From positions 2,356,001 through 2,420,000 of the forward strand of contig NZ_CP047591.1 in assembly GCF_010120715.1 (NCBI RefSeq): a stretch of DNA of 64,000 bases, written 5' to 3'. This document shows positions 8,160 to 16,105 of the stretch, one piece after another; the first letter of the stretch is position 1, and the number at the start of each line of letters is the position of its first letter. Both the position numbers and the translations under genes were made by a program. The notes beneath the pieces are model-generated. The model was not told the origin of the DNA. It saw nothing but the letters and a program-made list of their open reading frames with translations, and ran no database searches. This DNA is from Aminipila terrae. Lineage in GTDB: Bacteria; Bacillota; Clostridia; Peptostreptococcales; Anaerovoracaceae.

Positions 8160-9690
8160 TTACTGGCAAAAACGCCAGGAGCAAACTTTTCTATCAGGAG
8201 AAAAAACTGTTAATGATTACTATCAGAGCCTTAAGAAGTCTTTTGAACAGGCGAATAAGGAAATACAACAGGTGATTTATCTCTTTTATGCCAAGTATGC
8301 AGATAACAATGGAGTTTCTTTTACAAAAGCACAAACGCTGCTTGATAAACAGGAAATAGGGGAATTAAAGGACTTTATAGAGCGTGTTAATGAGACTATG
8401 GGAGAATATGATCAGGAACTTACAAACATGTCCATAAAAGCCAGAATAACACGTTATGAAGCTCTTAAAAAACAGATTGATGCAACGCTACAAAAACTCT
8501 ATGCAGTAGATTATGAGCATAATGGGAAAAGTATGCTAAAAGAGCTATATACCAATACCTATTACCAGAATTGGTATAGTACAGATGTGTATACTGGGTT
8601 TCATTTTCAGTTCGCACAGGTTGAACCCATATCTGTAGAAACATTAATAAATTACCCATTTAATGGTGCAAACTATTCTGACAGGCTCTGGAAACAGAAA
8701 GATTTTTTACAACAGCAGCTTAACGAATCAATAACTACTATGCTTGTACAGGGCAAGAACCCCGCTACATTAAAGGGAGAGTTTGCCAAGAAGTTTCAAT
8801 CCAGAGAATATGATGCATATAGATTGCTGCACACGGATGGCAGTTTTATAATAGAACAGGGTACCCTAGCAGCATATAAAGAAAGTGGTGTAGAAAAGTA
8901 TCAAAATCTTGCTACCCTGGACATGAAAACGTCAGACATGTGCAGAGAGATAGACGGCAGTATATATCTGGTAGCTGAAGCAGTAACCGGGATTAACTAT
9001 CCGCCTTTTCATGCATTTTGTAGAACTACAACAACGCCACGCTATGAGGATGTTGATTATTCAAAAAGTACAAGGGTAGCACGAGACGAAGAAGGAAAGG
9101 TTTATAAAGTCCCTGCAGATATGACCTATAAAGAATGGCACGATAAATACATTGGTAGTAATCCGGAAATGCTATCGGCAGAGAAGAAAACCAAAAACTA
9201 TACCAGCGATAAAAAATTACACTCTAAGTATAAAAGTATTCTTGGCTCAGACGTTCCAAAATCACTTGATGAGTTCCAGAACCTGAAGTATAATAATACT
9301 GCGCAATGGGAAGTATTGAAAGACAATTTTGCTAAAACGAACAGATTTAATAAACTGGTTGAAAAATCGGCAAATTTGAAAATTAAAGGTCAAGTTATTA
9401 AGGAACTGAACAGAATTGACTTATCCGATTTTGAGTTTTCTGACTTACATATCAATACCGATAGAAAGCATAATGTGACAAAGAAAATGGCGCAATCATA
9501 TATTGACAATGCGATTGCGGCTTATAGTAGATGGAATGGAAAGGTCCGCGTTTACGTTTCTGAAAATGGCTGCAGCGTAATCAATTTAGAGGATAAAAAA
9601 GTAAGTACTGCGTATAAGAGTATTGAATATGATGAAAAGTTTAAAAAGTTATTAGAGGTGATGAGTAATGATAAAATGTCCAATAATTAA
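8140..9690 (+). CDS. Minor head protein (SPP1 gp7-like) with C-terminal nuclease-like (PBECR-type) domain
   Basis: A 516-residue protein. The N-terminal 320 residues fit the SPP1 gp7 / Mu F head-morphogenesis family: helical start, then 'YRLLHTDGSFIIEQGT' and the conserved core 'LDMKTSDMCREIDG', 'YPPFHAFCRTTTTP', with the paired Cys and His residues typical of the family. Beyond about residue 350 there is an extra 160-residue domain ending in 'HINTDRKHNVTKKMAQSYID' and 'VYVSENGCSVINLEDKKV'. This resembles the small barnase/EndoU/RelE-like (PBECR) nuclease domains often fused to phage head proteins. The domain assignment is an inference from position and layout. Such fused domains could be ejected with the DNA. 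Confidence 0.8.
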   Translation: MVQQTSDYWQKRQEQTFLSGEKTVNDYYQSLKKSFEQANKEIQQVIYLFYAKYADNNGVSFTKAQTLLDKQEIGELKDFIERVNETMGEYDQELTNMSIKARITRYEALKKQIDATLQKLYAVDYEHNGKSMLKELYTNTYYQNWYSTDVYTGFHFQFAQVEPISVETLINYPFNGANYSDRLWKQKDFLQQQLNESITTMLVQGKNPATLKGEFAKKFQSREYDAYRLLHTDGSFIIEQGTLAAYKESGVEKYQNLATLDMKTSDMCREIDGSIYLVAEAVTGINYPPFHAFCRTTTTPRYEDVDYSKSTRVARDEEGKVYKVPADMTYKEWHDKYIGSNPEMLSAEKKTKNYTSDKKLHSKYKSILGSDVPKSLDEFQNLKYNNTAQWEVLKDNFAKTNRFNKLVEKSANLKIKGQVIKELNRIDLSDFEFSDLHINTDRKHNVTKKMAQSYIDNAIAAYSRWNGKVRVYVSENGCSVINLEDKKVSTAYKSIEYDEKFKKLLEVMSNDKMSNN

Positions 9691-9832
9691 TAAGGATATA
9701 GATATGGGAGAATGTGTTACTATTGTTGACGTGTGTGAAAACGTCATTAAGGATACGGTCCTGCCGAATACTATTAAAAGGGTTGAGAATTGGCAAAAGG
9801 TTTGTAGGAATTGTAAATATCACGATAATTAA
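9668..9832 (+). CDS. 54-residue cysteine-containing phage protein
   Basis: ATG 9668 to TAA 9830-9832, overlapping the end of the minor head gene and preceded by GAGGTG. It has four cysteines, two in a C-terminal 'CRNCKYHDN' knuckle and two in 'GECVTIVDVCE', so a small zinc-binding fold is plausible. Short proteins of this layout follow the minor head gene in related Clostridia prophages. Function unknown. It is closed by a strong terminator immediately downstream. Confidence 0.65.
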   Translation: MIKCPIINKDIDMGECVTIVDVCENVIKDTVLPNTIKRVENWQKVCRNCKYHDN

Positions 9833-9833
9833 G

Positions 9834-9866
9834 TACCGCATAAGCTAAATGCTTAGCGGTATTTTT
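9834..9866 (+). terminator. Rho-independent terminator after the minor head operon part
   Basis: TACCGC-A-TAAGC, loop TAAAT region, then GCTTA-GCGGTA and TTTTT: a long GC-containing hairpin directly after the stop codon at 9832. It overlaps codons that would belong to an extended form of the next gene, supporting the TTG start at 9894 for that gene. Confidence 0.8.
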
Positions 9867-9893
9867 ATATGTAAAATTGAGGAGGGGAGTAAT

Positions 9894-10205
9894 TTGAACA
9901 TACCAGAAATTGTGCGCATAGGAGGAGTTAAATATGAAGTAAGATACGAAGAAGGTCTAAATAATGGTACTTCATTGGCTTATGGGCATATTGATTACGA
10001 TAAGACTATGATTAGGCTTGCGCCTGGCTTGCAAAGTAAGCAGGGAGAATGTAAAACACTATTACATGAAATACTTCACGGGGTATCTAAACATTTTGAT
10101 TTAGAAATTGAAAATGATGAAAATACTATAGATGCACTTGCAAGAGGCTTGTATATGGTAATTGTTGATAATCCTGAAATGTTTGGTGTAGTTCCCCAAT
10201 TATAG
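9894..10205 (+). CDS. Phage HExxH metallopeptidase-like protein
   Basis: A 103-residue protein with a clear zinc-protease helix 'LLHEILHGVSKHF' (HEILH) near residues 63-75 and a downstream acidic helix (ENTIDALARGLYMVI) that may supply the third ligand. It resembles small ImmA/IrrE- or SprT-like phage metallopeptidases. TTG 9894 is chosen because GGAGGGGAG lies at 9880-9888 and because upstream ATG 9849 falls inside the preceding terminator. Its location among head genes could indicate a capsid or scaffold processing role, but this is not shown. The 3' end of the gene forms half of a perfect hairpin shared with the convergent gene. Confidence 0.72.
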   Translation: MNIPEIVRIGGVKYEVRYEEGLNNGTSLAYGHIDYDKTMIRLAPGLQSKQGECKTLLHEILHGVSKHFDLEIENDENTIDALARGLYMVIVDNPEMFGVVPQL

Positions 10206-10221
10206 GTTATAATTGGGGAAC
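10191..10221. terminator. Bidirectional hairpin between convergent genes
   Basis: GTTCCCCAATTATA (10191-10204), loop GGT, and its exact complement TATAATTGGGGAAC (10208-10221). It spans the last codons of the metallopeptidase gene and lies just beyond the stop of the minus-strand gene, so it can act for both. It has no strong T tract on either side. Confidence 0.6.
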
Positions 10222-10228
10222 AATCAAG

Positions 10229-10410
10229 TTATTTACCGGACTTATTTTTAGTAGGATCTACTAGATTATAAGATTGTCCCGGTTTTTGTGTAGGAGGCGC
10301 TGTATGGCCTTTAGGTATAGTTACTTCCTTACCTGTATGACCGCCTCTTGGGCCAACGACTTCGTATTGACCGGATTTAGGTGCTGTTTGGCCTGGCTTT
10401 ATAGGGACAT
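10229..10410 (-). CDS. YjzC-like small phage protein, one-base frameshift at its start
   Basis: On the minus strand a 60-residue protein begins at ATG 10410 behind AAAGGAG and continues in frame if one base is restored to the CCC run (complement of 10404-10406). The body is rich in Gly, Pro and Lys: PIKPGQTAPKSGQYEVVG, then RGGHTGKEVTIPKG and KPGQSYNLVD, which matches the small YjzC-like basic proteins seen scattered in Firmicute phages and genomes. Function unknown. It is the only minus-strand gene within the head module. Without the repair no usable start codon exists in the frame. Confidence 0.6.
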
Positions 10411-10518
10411 AAAATCAACTCCTTTCTTACTAAATTTCAACTTAAGTTAATACTAATATAATAGCACTTTTATTAAAGAGAGTAAGAAAGAATTGGTATT
10501 TTTTAACATGATAATTTT

Positions 10519-10545
10519 AAGATCAGTATTCTGGTCTTATTTTAT
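10519..10545 (+). terminator. Hairpin with T-rich tail in the region before the scaffold gene
   Basis: AAGATCAG, loop TATT, CTGGTCTT (one G-U pair), then ATTTTAT. There is no plus-strand gene directly upstream, so it may instead end leftover transcription or be a processing hairpin. The surrounding 10411-10652 holds no other gene that I can see; a second small hairpin (CTCTGC/GCGGAG) lies at about 10596-10614. Confidence 0.4.
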
Positions 10546-10652
10546 GTCCGAAATGACGTTTAAACTATTAATTCCCTCTTGCAGATAGAGGCTTAAACTC
10601 TGCACCACAGCGGAGACACCGCAAATAAAAACAAAGTGGTAGAAAGGATTAT

Positions 10653-11303
10653 ATGGAATTTTTAAAAGAAATTTTAGGCGAGAAGTATGCTGAATTTGAA
10701 AAGCTTATAAACGACTATAACGTTAAACCAGAGAATAAGGAGAAACAGATTAAGCTTGCAGATCTAGGAACCGGTGAATATGTCGGTAAAGGTAAATATT
10801 CTACCATGGAAACAGACAATAACAATCTTAAGGAACAGCTTAAGACAGCCAATGGTACAATTGAAACCTTGAAGAAGAGTAACGGGGATAACGAGACTTT
10901 ACAGAAAACCATTAAGGAGCATGAAGAAACAATCAAGAACCTTAGAGTAGATTCTGAAAAGAGTAGAAAAGAATATTCCTTGAAAGATAAACTCAGGAGC
11001 ATAGATGTCACTGATCCGGATTACCTCATTTATAAGCATGGTGGAGTTGATAAGTTTAATTTCGATAAGGACGGAAATCCAATAGGCCTTGAGGAAACCG
11101 TCAAGTCGTATAAAGAGTCAATTCCACAGATTTTTAAAACCGGCAAGGCTGACACAAATTATAATCCTGCAGGTGGTGATGGGTATCAGGGTAAAAATCC
11201 TTTTGCAAAAGATACCTTTAATCTTACAGAGCAGGGGAAGCTATTAAAATCTAATCCGGCACAGGCCAAGGAATTGGCTGCAGCTGCCGGTATAACAATT
11301 TAA
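10653..11303 (+). CDS. Capsid scaffolding protein, GP20-like
   Basis: A 216-residue protein placed just before the capsid gene. The first 40 residues (FLKEILGEKYAEFEKLIND...) and a long central coiled coil (about residues 55-115, many Lys/Glu/Asn heptads) fit the phage minor structural GP20 scaffold family. The C-terminal part (TFNLTEQGKLLKSNPAQAKE) is the usual capsid-binding tail. Scaffold proteins guide procapsid assembly and leave before or during packaging. ATG 10653 follows GAAAGGA. 23 bases separate it from the capsid gene. Confidence 0.85.
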   Translation: MEFLKEILGEKYAEFEKLINDYNVKPENKEKQIKLADLGTGEYVGKGKYSTMETDNNNLKEQLKTANGTIETLKKSNGDNETLQKTIKEHEETIKNLRVDSEKSRKEYSLKDKLRSIDVTDPDYLIYKHGGVDKFNFDKDGNPIGLEETVKSYKESIPQIFKTGKADTNYNPAGGDGYQGKNPFAKDTFNLTEQGKLLKSNPAQAKELAAAAGITI

Positions 11304-11326
11304 AGAAAGGTAAAAGGTGAAATTAT

Positions 11327-12327
11327 ATGGCACAAACAAAAATTGCGGACGTGATAGTCCCCGAATTATTTAATCCGTATGTAATTAATCGAACAATGGA
11401 ACTCTCCGCTTTATTTCAGAGTGGAATCATCACAAACAATGAGGAATTTGATAAGCTGGCAAGCGAGGCAGCAAGAACACATAATATGCCATTCTTCGAG
11501 GACCTGAACGGAGAATCAGAGCCAACATTAGAAGATGTTAAGATGACACCGTCTAAGATAGGTTCAAATAAGGATGTGTCCACTACTATCTTAAGACAGA
11601 AAATGTGGGGATCATCTAATCTGGCTGCAGCCTTGGCCGGTGCAGATCCAATGAAGGCAATTGGTGATTTAGTTGCAGGATTCTGGGCAAGAGATATGCA
11701 AAAAGAATTAATTGCAATTTTAAAAGGTGTATTCGGTACATATACACCAAGTGGTGGCTCCGCCACGACACCTATGTTAAATCATATTTTGGATTTGACA
11801 GCTTCTGGCACAGCAGCAGCTAAAATTATAAGTGCGAGTGCGTTTATTGATGGGTGTCAGCTCTTGGGAGATGCACAGTCCCAGTTGACGGGGTTGCAAT
11901 GCATAGTGCTACTAAAACCTATCTGAAGAAAAAGAACTTAATTGCAACAGAAAGAGATTCTACTGGTGTTGAATTTGAATCATATCAGGACCGTAAAGTT
12001 ACTGTTGATGATGGATGCCCTGTAGACAGTGACGGAAATTATATTACATATCTCTTTGGAAACGGAGCTGTTGCGCTTGGCAATGGTAGCCCGGTAGGAC
12101 ATGTTGCAACTGAATTTGACCGGGATAAACAGACCGGTGGCGGTATTGATTATTTGATTAACAGAAAGGCGTTTATACTGCATCCAAGAGGAATCGCGTA
12201 TACCGGCAAGACAAGAACTAAGGTGGAAACTCCTCTTAGAACAGAGCTGGCAATGGCTGAAAACTGGAATCCAGTATATGAGCCAAAGCAGCTTAGAATT
12301 GTTGCCATTAAGCATAAGTTGGGATAA
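11327..12327 (+). CDS. Major capsid protein, one-base frameshift
   Basis: With one G restored in the GGGG run at 11890-11893 the gene encodes 333 residues. The join reads AQSQLTG then VAMHSATKTYLKKKNLI. The N-terminal part (IVPELFNPYVINRTMELSAL) and the C-terminal part (GGGIDYLINRKAFILHPRGI, then 'NWNPVYEPKQLRIVAIKH') match coat proteins of PBSX-like phages with the HK97 fold, and the place after the scaffold gene fits. Unrepaired, the first frame ends at 11926 and the last third is encoded separately. Since this is normally the most abundant virion protein, a real break would abolish virions; a base-calling error is more likely. Confidence 0.87.
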
Positions 12328-12333
12328 ATATTT

Positions 12334-12363
12334 AAGGGTACTGAGTAATCAGCACCCTTTTTT
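12334..12363 (+). terminator. Terminator after the capsid gene
   Basis: AAGGGT-A-CTGA, loop GTAA, TCAG-C-ACCCTT then a run of Ts. Such terminators after capsid genes often set the high capsid-to-tail transcript ratio. Confidence 0.8.
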
Positions 12364-12377
12364 AAGGAGTTGATTAA

Positions 12378-12785
12378 GTGCATATTGATAAACTTATTTC
12401 AAAAGTAAAAACCAATTTAAACATTACGGATGCAAGCAGGGATCTAGCAATAAAAGATATACTACAAAATGTGATGGATTATTGTAATCTTCCTAAAATA
12501 CCAGTTGAGATTACTGCTGAAAGACAGGGAATAACAGCTGAGGAAGCGTATGCATTAATTGATTTGCCGGTTGAGTTGGAGCCTTTCGTAAGAAAAAAGC
12601 TGCAGGGTATTATTAATTATGAGGCTGAGAATGGTACGGATACCGTATTTGATGTAAAGTCCATAAAGGAAGGTGATACAAACATCACCTATAATGTGGA
12701 CCAGAACTTTTCAAAAGATGCAGTTTACGGCTTATCTGACGTGGATAAAAAAGCACTCCATCGTTTTAGGAGGGTTCAATCATGA
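12378..12785 (+). CDS. Head-tail connector, gp6/YqbG-like
   Basis: A 135-residue protein beginning at GTG 12378 behind AAGGAG. The all-helical N-terminal half (LISKVKTNLNITDASRDLAI) followed by a hydrophobic helix around 'LEPFVRKKLQGIINYEAENG' is typical of HK97 gp6 / YqbG-type adaptors that sit under the portal. It starts right after a terminator and its stop overlaps the next start (ATGA-type overlap at 12782), beginning a tightly coupled run of four connector genes. Confidence 0.75.
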   Translation: MHIDKLISKVKTNLNITDASRDLAIKDILQNVMDYCNLPKIPVEITAERQGITAEEAYALIDLPVELEPFVRKKLQGIINYEAENGTDTVFDVKSIKEGDTNITYNVDQNFSKDAVYGLSDVDKKALHRFRRVQS

Positions 12786-13117
12786 GTGTACTTGAAAGGC
12801 TATGGAAAGATAAGATGGCTGTTTATCGGTGGGAAGAACAAACAATAAATAATATTACCTCAAGTGATGAAATACTCGTGGCTACTGACGTAAAATGCCA
12901 GTACAGCAAAGGTTCATTAAATGACGTTGGAGAAGATGGTGCACCTAATTTGGTTAATTCCTATACTTTATTTTGCGGCATTAATACTGACATAAAAGAA
13001 GGCGACAAGGTTATCGTAACGCAAAGAAACGGTAAAAAAATTACTTTGATAGTTGGCGAAGGGTTCCCCTATACAAACCATCAAGAATTTAACGTAAAGC
13101 GAAGTGAAAAGGCGTGA
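12782..13117 (+). CDS. Head closure protein, YqbH/XkdH-like
   Basis: A 111-residue beta-rich protein. 'RLWKDKMAVYRWEEQTINN' opens it and 'DIKEGDKVIVTQRNGKKITL' forms a small barrel-like hairpin pair, as in YqbH/SPP1 gp16 head-closure proteins. Overlaps both neighbours by four bases, so it is translated as part of the connector cassette. Assignment rests on position and fold-like pattern, not on strong motifs. Confidence 0.7.
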   Translation: MSVLERLWKDKMAVYRWEEQTINNITSSDEILVATDVKCQYSKGSLNDVGEDGAPNLVNSYTLFCGINTDIKEGDKVIVTQRNGKKITLIVGEGFPYTNHQEFNVKRSEKA

Positions 13118-13527
13118 GCAGCAACCAAGGGCGAAACCAGGCAGCTATTAATAAGTTCAGATCAGAACTTCAAAGCATGTTTGGGGACATAAGGGAAATT
13201 GATGTCAAGGTGCTTGATAAATCAGTTAACGTGGGTGCACGAAACGCCAAGGAAAACACACCTGTTGCAACGAGTTTTATGCAAAAGAGTTGGCGAGCTG
13301 TACCGGCAAGGAAGTCCAAACAAGGAGCAGAGAAAGAATTAATTAATACTGCAGATTACTCATCTTATGTAAATGATGGACACCGAATAGTAAATAAGCT
13401 TGGGGAAACTATTGGGTTTATTAAAGGTAAATTTATACTTGAAGGGGCAATAAGATTGGTGGAAAAAACTTTAAAAAATGAATTTGAAAAAGAAGTGGAA
13501 AGGGTGAATAAGAAGCATGGTAAATAG
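13114..13527 (+). CDS. Tail completion / HK97 gp10-like protein (YqbI/XkdI-like)
   Basis: A 137-residue protein starting at GTG 13114 (GTGA overlap with the previous stop). The pattern 'VNVGARNAKENTPVATSF...KSWRAVP' followed by 'YSSYVNDGHRIVN' is the hallmark of the HK97 gp10 / XkdI family: a helix ending in NTPV, a strand with the aromatic/basic residues, and the YVNDGHR loop. The C-terminal helix is highly charged. These proteins connect the head-proximal tail end to the connector. Confidence 0.83.
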   Translation: MSSNQGRNQAAINKFRSELQSMFGDIREIDVKVLDKSVNVGARNAKENTPVATSFMQKSWRAVPARKSKQGAEKELINTADYSSYVNDGHRIVNKLGETIGFIKGKFILEGAIRLVEKTLKNEFEKEVERVNKKHGK

Positions 13528-13924
13528 TATAAAACAGGCCATAGCAGATAAACTGGTGGAACTGTATCCGTTAAGCACGGTTTATGATGAAAATGTACCG
13601 CAAAACTTTAAAATGCCTTCCTTTCTAATTTCACTTATCAACCAGGATTATGAAAAGAGAATCAATCAGAAGTATAAAAGCTGCGTATCTTTTAATATTG
13701 ACTATTTTAGTGGACAGTCTACTGCAAAAATAAACTTAGATTGCCTAAACGTACAATTAGACCTGTTTAGAGCGTTTGATTTAATAGGCAGTTATAGAGT
13801 GCTTAATAAGCAGGCCAAAATTACAGACAAGGTATTACATTTTACTTTTGATATTAATTATTCAGAAATGATTCCTGAGACTGGTATAGTAATGAAGTCT
13901 CAAACAACAAATACAAAACTATAG
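13517..13924 (+). CDS. Tail terminator protein, YqbJ/XkdJ-like
   Basis: A 135-residue protein overlapping the gp10-like gene by 11 bases. The sequence 'IADKLVELYPLSTVYDENVP' and 'PSFLISLINQDYEKRIN' is typical of the phage tail terminator family of PBSX-like myophages (uncharacterised XkdJ/DUF6838 group). It caps the tail tube and sheath at the head-proximal end. It ends the connector cassette; the sheath gene follows 15 bases later with its own GAAAGAAGG site. Confidence 0.78.
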   Translation: MVNSIKQAIADKLVELYPLSTVYDENVPQNFKMPSFLISLINQDYEKRINQKYKSCVSFNIDYFSGQSTAKINLDCLNVQLDLFRAFDLIGSYRVLNKQAKITDKVLHFTFDINYSEMIPETGIVMKSQTTNTKL

Positions 13925-13939
13925 AAAGAAGGTTGAAAA

Positions 13940-14977
13940 ATGGCAGGAACATGGACAACGCAAAATAAAATATTACCTGGTGCCTATGTCAACTTCTTAA
14001 CTAATACGGCTTTATCCATTACTCCGGGTGATCGGGGCGTAGTTGTATTGTTACAGGAAATGAGTGTAGGTGCTGCAGGTAAGATGTATACCATTACATC
14101 TGCAGACGCAAGTCAGTGGCCGGAAGGCGCTACGGCAGCGGATAAACTGCTTACGTCGGAAGCCTTAAAGGGTGCTAAGACTGTTATAGTTTATAATTTA
14201 GGCACCGCGCATACGGCAGAGGTACTTACTGCAGCGTTAGCTGCATTAAAGACCATTGAATTTAATGTTTTGTGCTATCCTTATGACACAGATGCGAACC
14301 AAGCAGCTATTGTTACATGGGTTAAATCCATGAGAGATGATGACGGCGTAAAATTACAGGCAGTGCTTACGGATCACACAGCAGACAGTGAGTCAGTAAT
14401 TAATGTGGTACAAGGAGTTAAACTCTCCAATGGCATGGCGCTCACTGCAGCACAAGTAACAGCATGGGTGGCAGGTATTACAGCAGGGGCAAATATAAAT
14501 AAATCGAACACAGGCCAGTCTTATCCCGGAGCAATCGACGCAGTACCGAGGATGACTAAAACAGAAATGGAAACAGCTATTACAGCAGGGAAGTTTATTT
14601 TAAAAGTAGATTCTGCTCAAAATGTTAGTGTGGTTTATGATATTAATTCACTTACCACATACTCTACGGGAAAAAGCAAATTATTCCGGAAGAACAGGCT
14701 GATTCGTACTATTGATAATATAAATAATGACATAGTGCAGATTTTTGAAAGCAGCTACATTGGAAAGATAAATAACAATGCTGACGGTAGATCATTATTA
14801 AGAGCAACTTTGATTGAATATTTCAATACCCTTCAAAGTTTGTCGGCAATTCAGAATTTTACTGCTGATGATGTAACTGTTTCCGCAGGTGCTGATTCTG
14901 ATGCGGTATTGATTAATTGTCATATCCAGCCTGTTGACAGCGCAGAAAAAATTTATATTACAGTTAATTTGGCTTAA
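13940..14977 (+). CDS. xkdK: Tail sheath protein, XkdK-like
   Basis: A 345-residue contractile sheath subunit. The start 'TWTTQNKILPGAYVNFLTN' is the classic sheath N-terminus, and the C-terminal domain 'ADGRSLLRATLIEYFNTLQS' with 'VLINCHIQPVDSAEKIYITV' gives the handshake strand. This fixes the tail as contractile (myovirus or tailocin-like). RBS AGAAAGAAGG precedes ATG 13940. Length is slightly shorter than PBSX XkdK. Confidence 0.92.
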   Translation: MAGTWTTQNKILPGAYVNFLTNTALSITPGDRGVVVLLQEMSVGAAGKMYTITSADASQWPEGATAADKLLTSEALKGAKTVIVYNLGTAHTAEVLTAALAALKTIEFNVLCYPYDTDANQAAIVTWVKSMRDDDGVKLQAVLTDHTADSESVINVVQGVKLSNGMALTAAQVTAWVAGITAGANINKSNTGQSYPGAIDAVPRMTKTEMETAITAGKFILKVDSAQNVSVVYDINSLTTYSTGKSKLFRKNRLIRTIDNINNDIVQIFESSYIGKINNNADGRSLLRATLIEYFNTLQSLSAIQNFTADDVTVSAGADSDAVLINCHIQPVDSAEKIYITVNLA

Positions 14978-14993
14978 GAAGGGAGGTCTATAA

Positions 14994-15470
14994 ATGTCTG
15001 ATACTTATACAAAATTAGCTGATACTTTATCTTCCCATGAAGGTAAAGCGTATATCACAATTAACGGAAAAAACAGAGAACTCTTTGAGCTGTCATCCAT
15101 TACTGCACAAATTGAATTGACAGTAACCTCAAAACGGATGTTGGGTACCAGGATGACTCAGCACAAAGTTACAGGTGCAGAAGGCACAGGAAGCATGACG
15201 ATGTATTTTGCTAATAGCGAAATGCTAAAACAGACTTTAACGTATCTAAAAAATGGCACCTACCCACCTATAACCATTCAGACTTACAATGAAGATACGC
15301 AGTCTACTGTAGGCAGGCAAGAGGTTGTACTTGGGAATGTTATTCTTAATTCCATTCCTGCTGCATCGATTGATGATGGTTCAGATGATCCAATTACCTT
15401 TGATACAGATATTACGTTTGATACAATTGAATGTTTGCGGACTTTCGATTTACCAGAAAATTTTAGATAA
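14994..15470 (+). CDS. xkdM: Tail tube protein, XkdM-like
   Basis: A 158-residue protein after the sheath gene. 'HEGKAYITINGKNRELFELS' and 'VTSKRMLGTRMTQHKVTGAE' match XkdM-type inner tube proteins, with the long beta-hairpin loop and the 'TGSMTMYFANSEM' core strand; 'EEVVLGNVIL...' type strands close the ring. ATG 14994 has GGGAGG at 14980-14985. Confidence 0.9.
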   Translation: MSDTYTKLADTLSSHEGKAYITINGKNRELFELSSITAQIELTVTSKRMLGTRMTQHKVTGAEGTGSMTMYFANSEMLKQTLTYLKNGTYPPITIQTYNEDTQSTVGRQEVVLGNVILNSIPAASIDDGSDDPITFDTDITFDTIECLRTFDLPENFR

Positions 15471-15520
15471 TTTACAGAGGGAGCTGAAAGGCTCCCTTTT
15501 AAGATGAAAGAGAGGTATAT

Positions 15521-15924
15521 ATGAGTTCTTTAAACGCATTTTTAAATCCTATACAGGTAGAAAATAAAGAGGTTGTTGTTTCTGAAAGGTTCAGAGAAGA
15601 TGGAAAGGCCGTGCCTTTCATAATCAGACCTATAACTCAGGATGAAAACAATGCACTTATTAAAAAATTCTCTAAAAAAGACAGAAAGGGGAATGAAACT
15701 TTCGACAGAACAGAATACGTCCAGGCACTGACTGCTTCTGCTGTTATTTTTCCGGATCTGGCTAATGCAGAATTACAGAAAAGGTATGGGGTACTAGGGG
15801 AATCAAACTTACTAAAAAAATGTTATTAGTGGGAGAGTACGCCACCCTGGCACAGGAGGTCCAGGAATTGAGCGGACTGAATGAAGATATTAATGAGGAT
15901 ATTGAAGAAGTAAAAAACGAATAA
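15521..15924 (+). CDS. xkdN: Tail assembly chaperone (XkdN-like, gpG equivalent), one-base frameshift
   Basis: Between tube and tape measure genes. As read, it stops at 15829; adding one A to the run of seven at 15814-15820 restores 134 residues, joining GVLGESNLLKK to MLLVGEYATLAQEVQELSG and ending VKNE. XkdN-family chaperones have exactly this middle ('YGV.G..SLLK.MLLPGEY'). The N-terminal part 'KEVVVSERFREDGKAVPFII' is also characteristic. A second, programmed -1 shift near the end (slippery site 15912-15918) would add a second domain. The A7 break itself could in principle also be a -1 slip site, but the uninterrupted XkdN homologues and the many other homopolymer breaks favour a missing base. 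Confidence 0.85.
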
Positions 15925-15964
15925 AGCAAGGTGAGCAGGAATTTAACCTGGCCCACTTTGCTTT
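15912..15964 (+). promoter_or_regulatory. Programmed -1 ribosomal frameshift signal of the tail chaperone
   Basis: Canonical slippery heptamer A-AAA-AAC at 15912-15918 in the correct phase (gt|A AAA AAC with codons GTA AAA AAC), one codon before the in-frame stop TAA 15922. Four bases later a large stem-loop begins: 15923-15939 pairs with 15947-15964 (AAAGCAA with TTGCTTT, one G-U, GTG with CAC, then GC and AGG with CCT), loop AATTTAA. This is the standard gpG/gpGT arrangement. Confidence 0.88.
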
Positions 15965-16103
15965 ACAAAGATTACATATCCTGCCTTCTGTTCTGGCTAA
16001 TATGAGTCAAAGAGAAAAGGCTTTTGTATACGGAAGTATTTGCACCAGGATGGAGAAAGAAAAAGAGGATGAGAAAAAAATAAAGCGGAAAAGAGGTAAG
16101 TGA
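15918..16103 (+). CDS. Frameshift extension of the tail chaperone (gpGT T-domain, XkzB-like)
   Basis: Read only after a -1 slip at 15912-15918, this frame continues ...RIKQGEQEFNLAHFALQRLH, then 'ILPSVLANMSQREKAFVYGS' and a Lys-rich end, and stops at TGA 16101-16103, three bases before the tape-measure ATG. It has no start codon or ribosome site of its own at its 5' end. In phage tails the extended GT form is made at low level and binds the tape measure, while the short form coats it; here the sequence arrangement is exactly that. A small helical protein between xkdN and the tape measure in PBSX (XkzB) is probably the same element. Confidence 0.82.
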   Translation, partial: RIKQGEQEFNLAHFALQRLHILPSVLANMSQREKAFVYGSICTRMEKEKEDEKKIKRKRGK

Positions 16104-16105
16104 TA

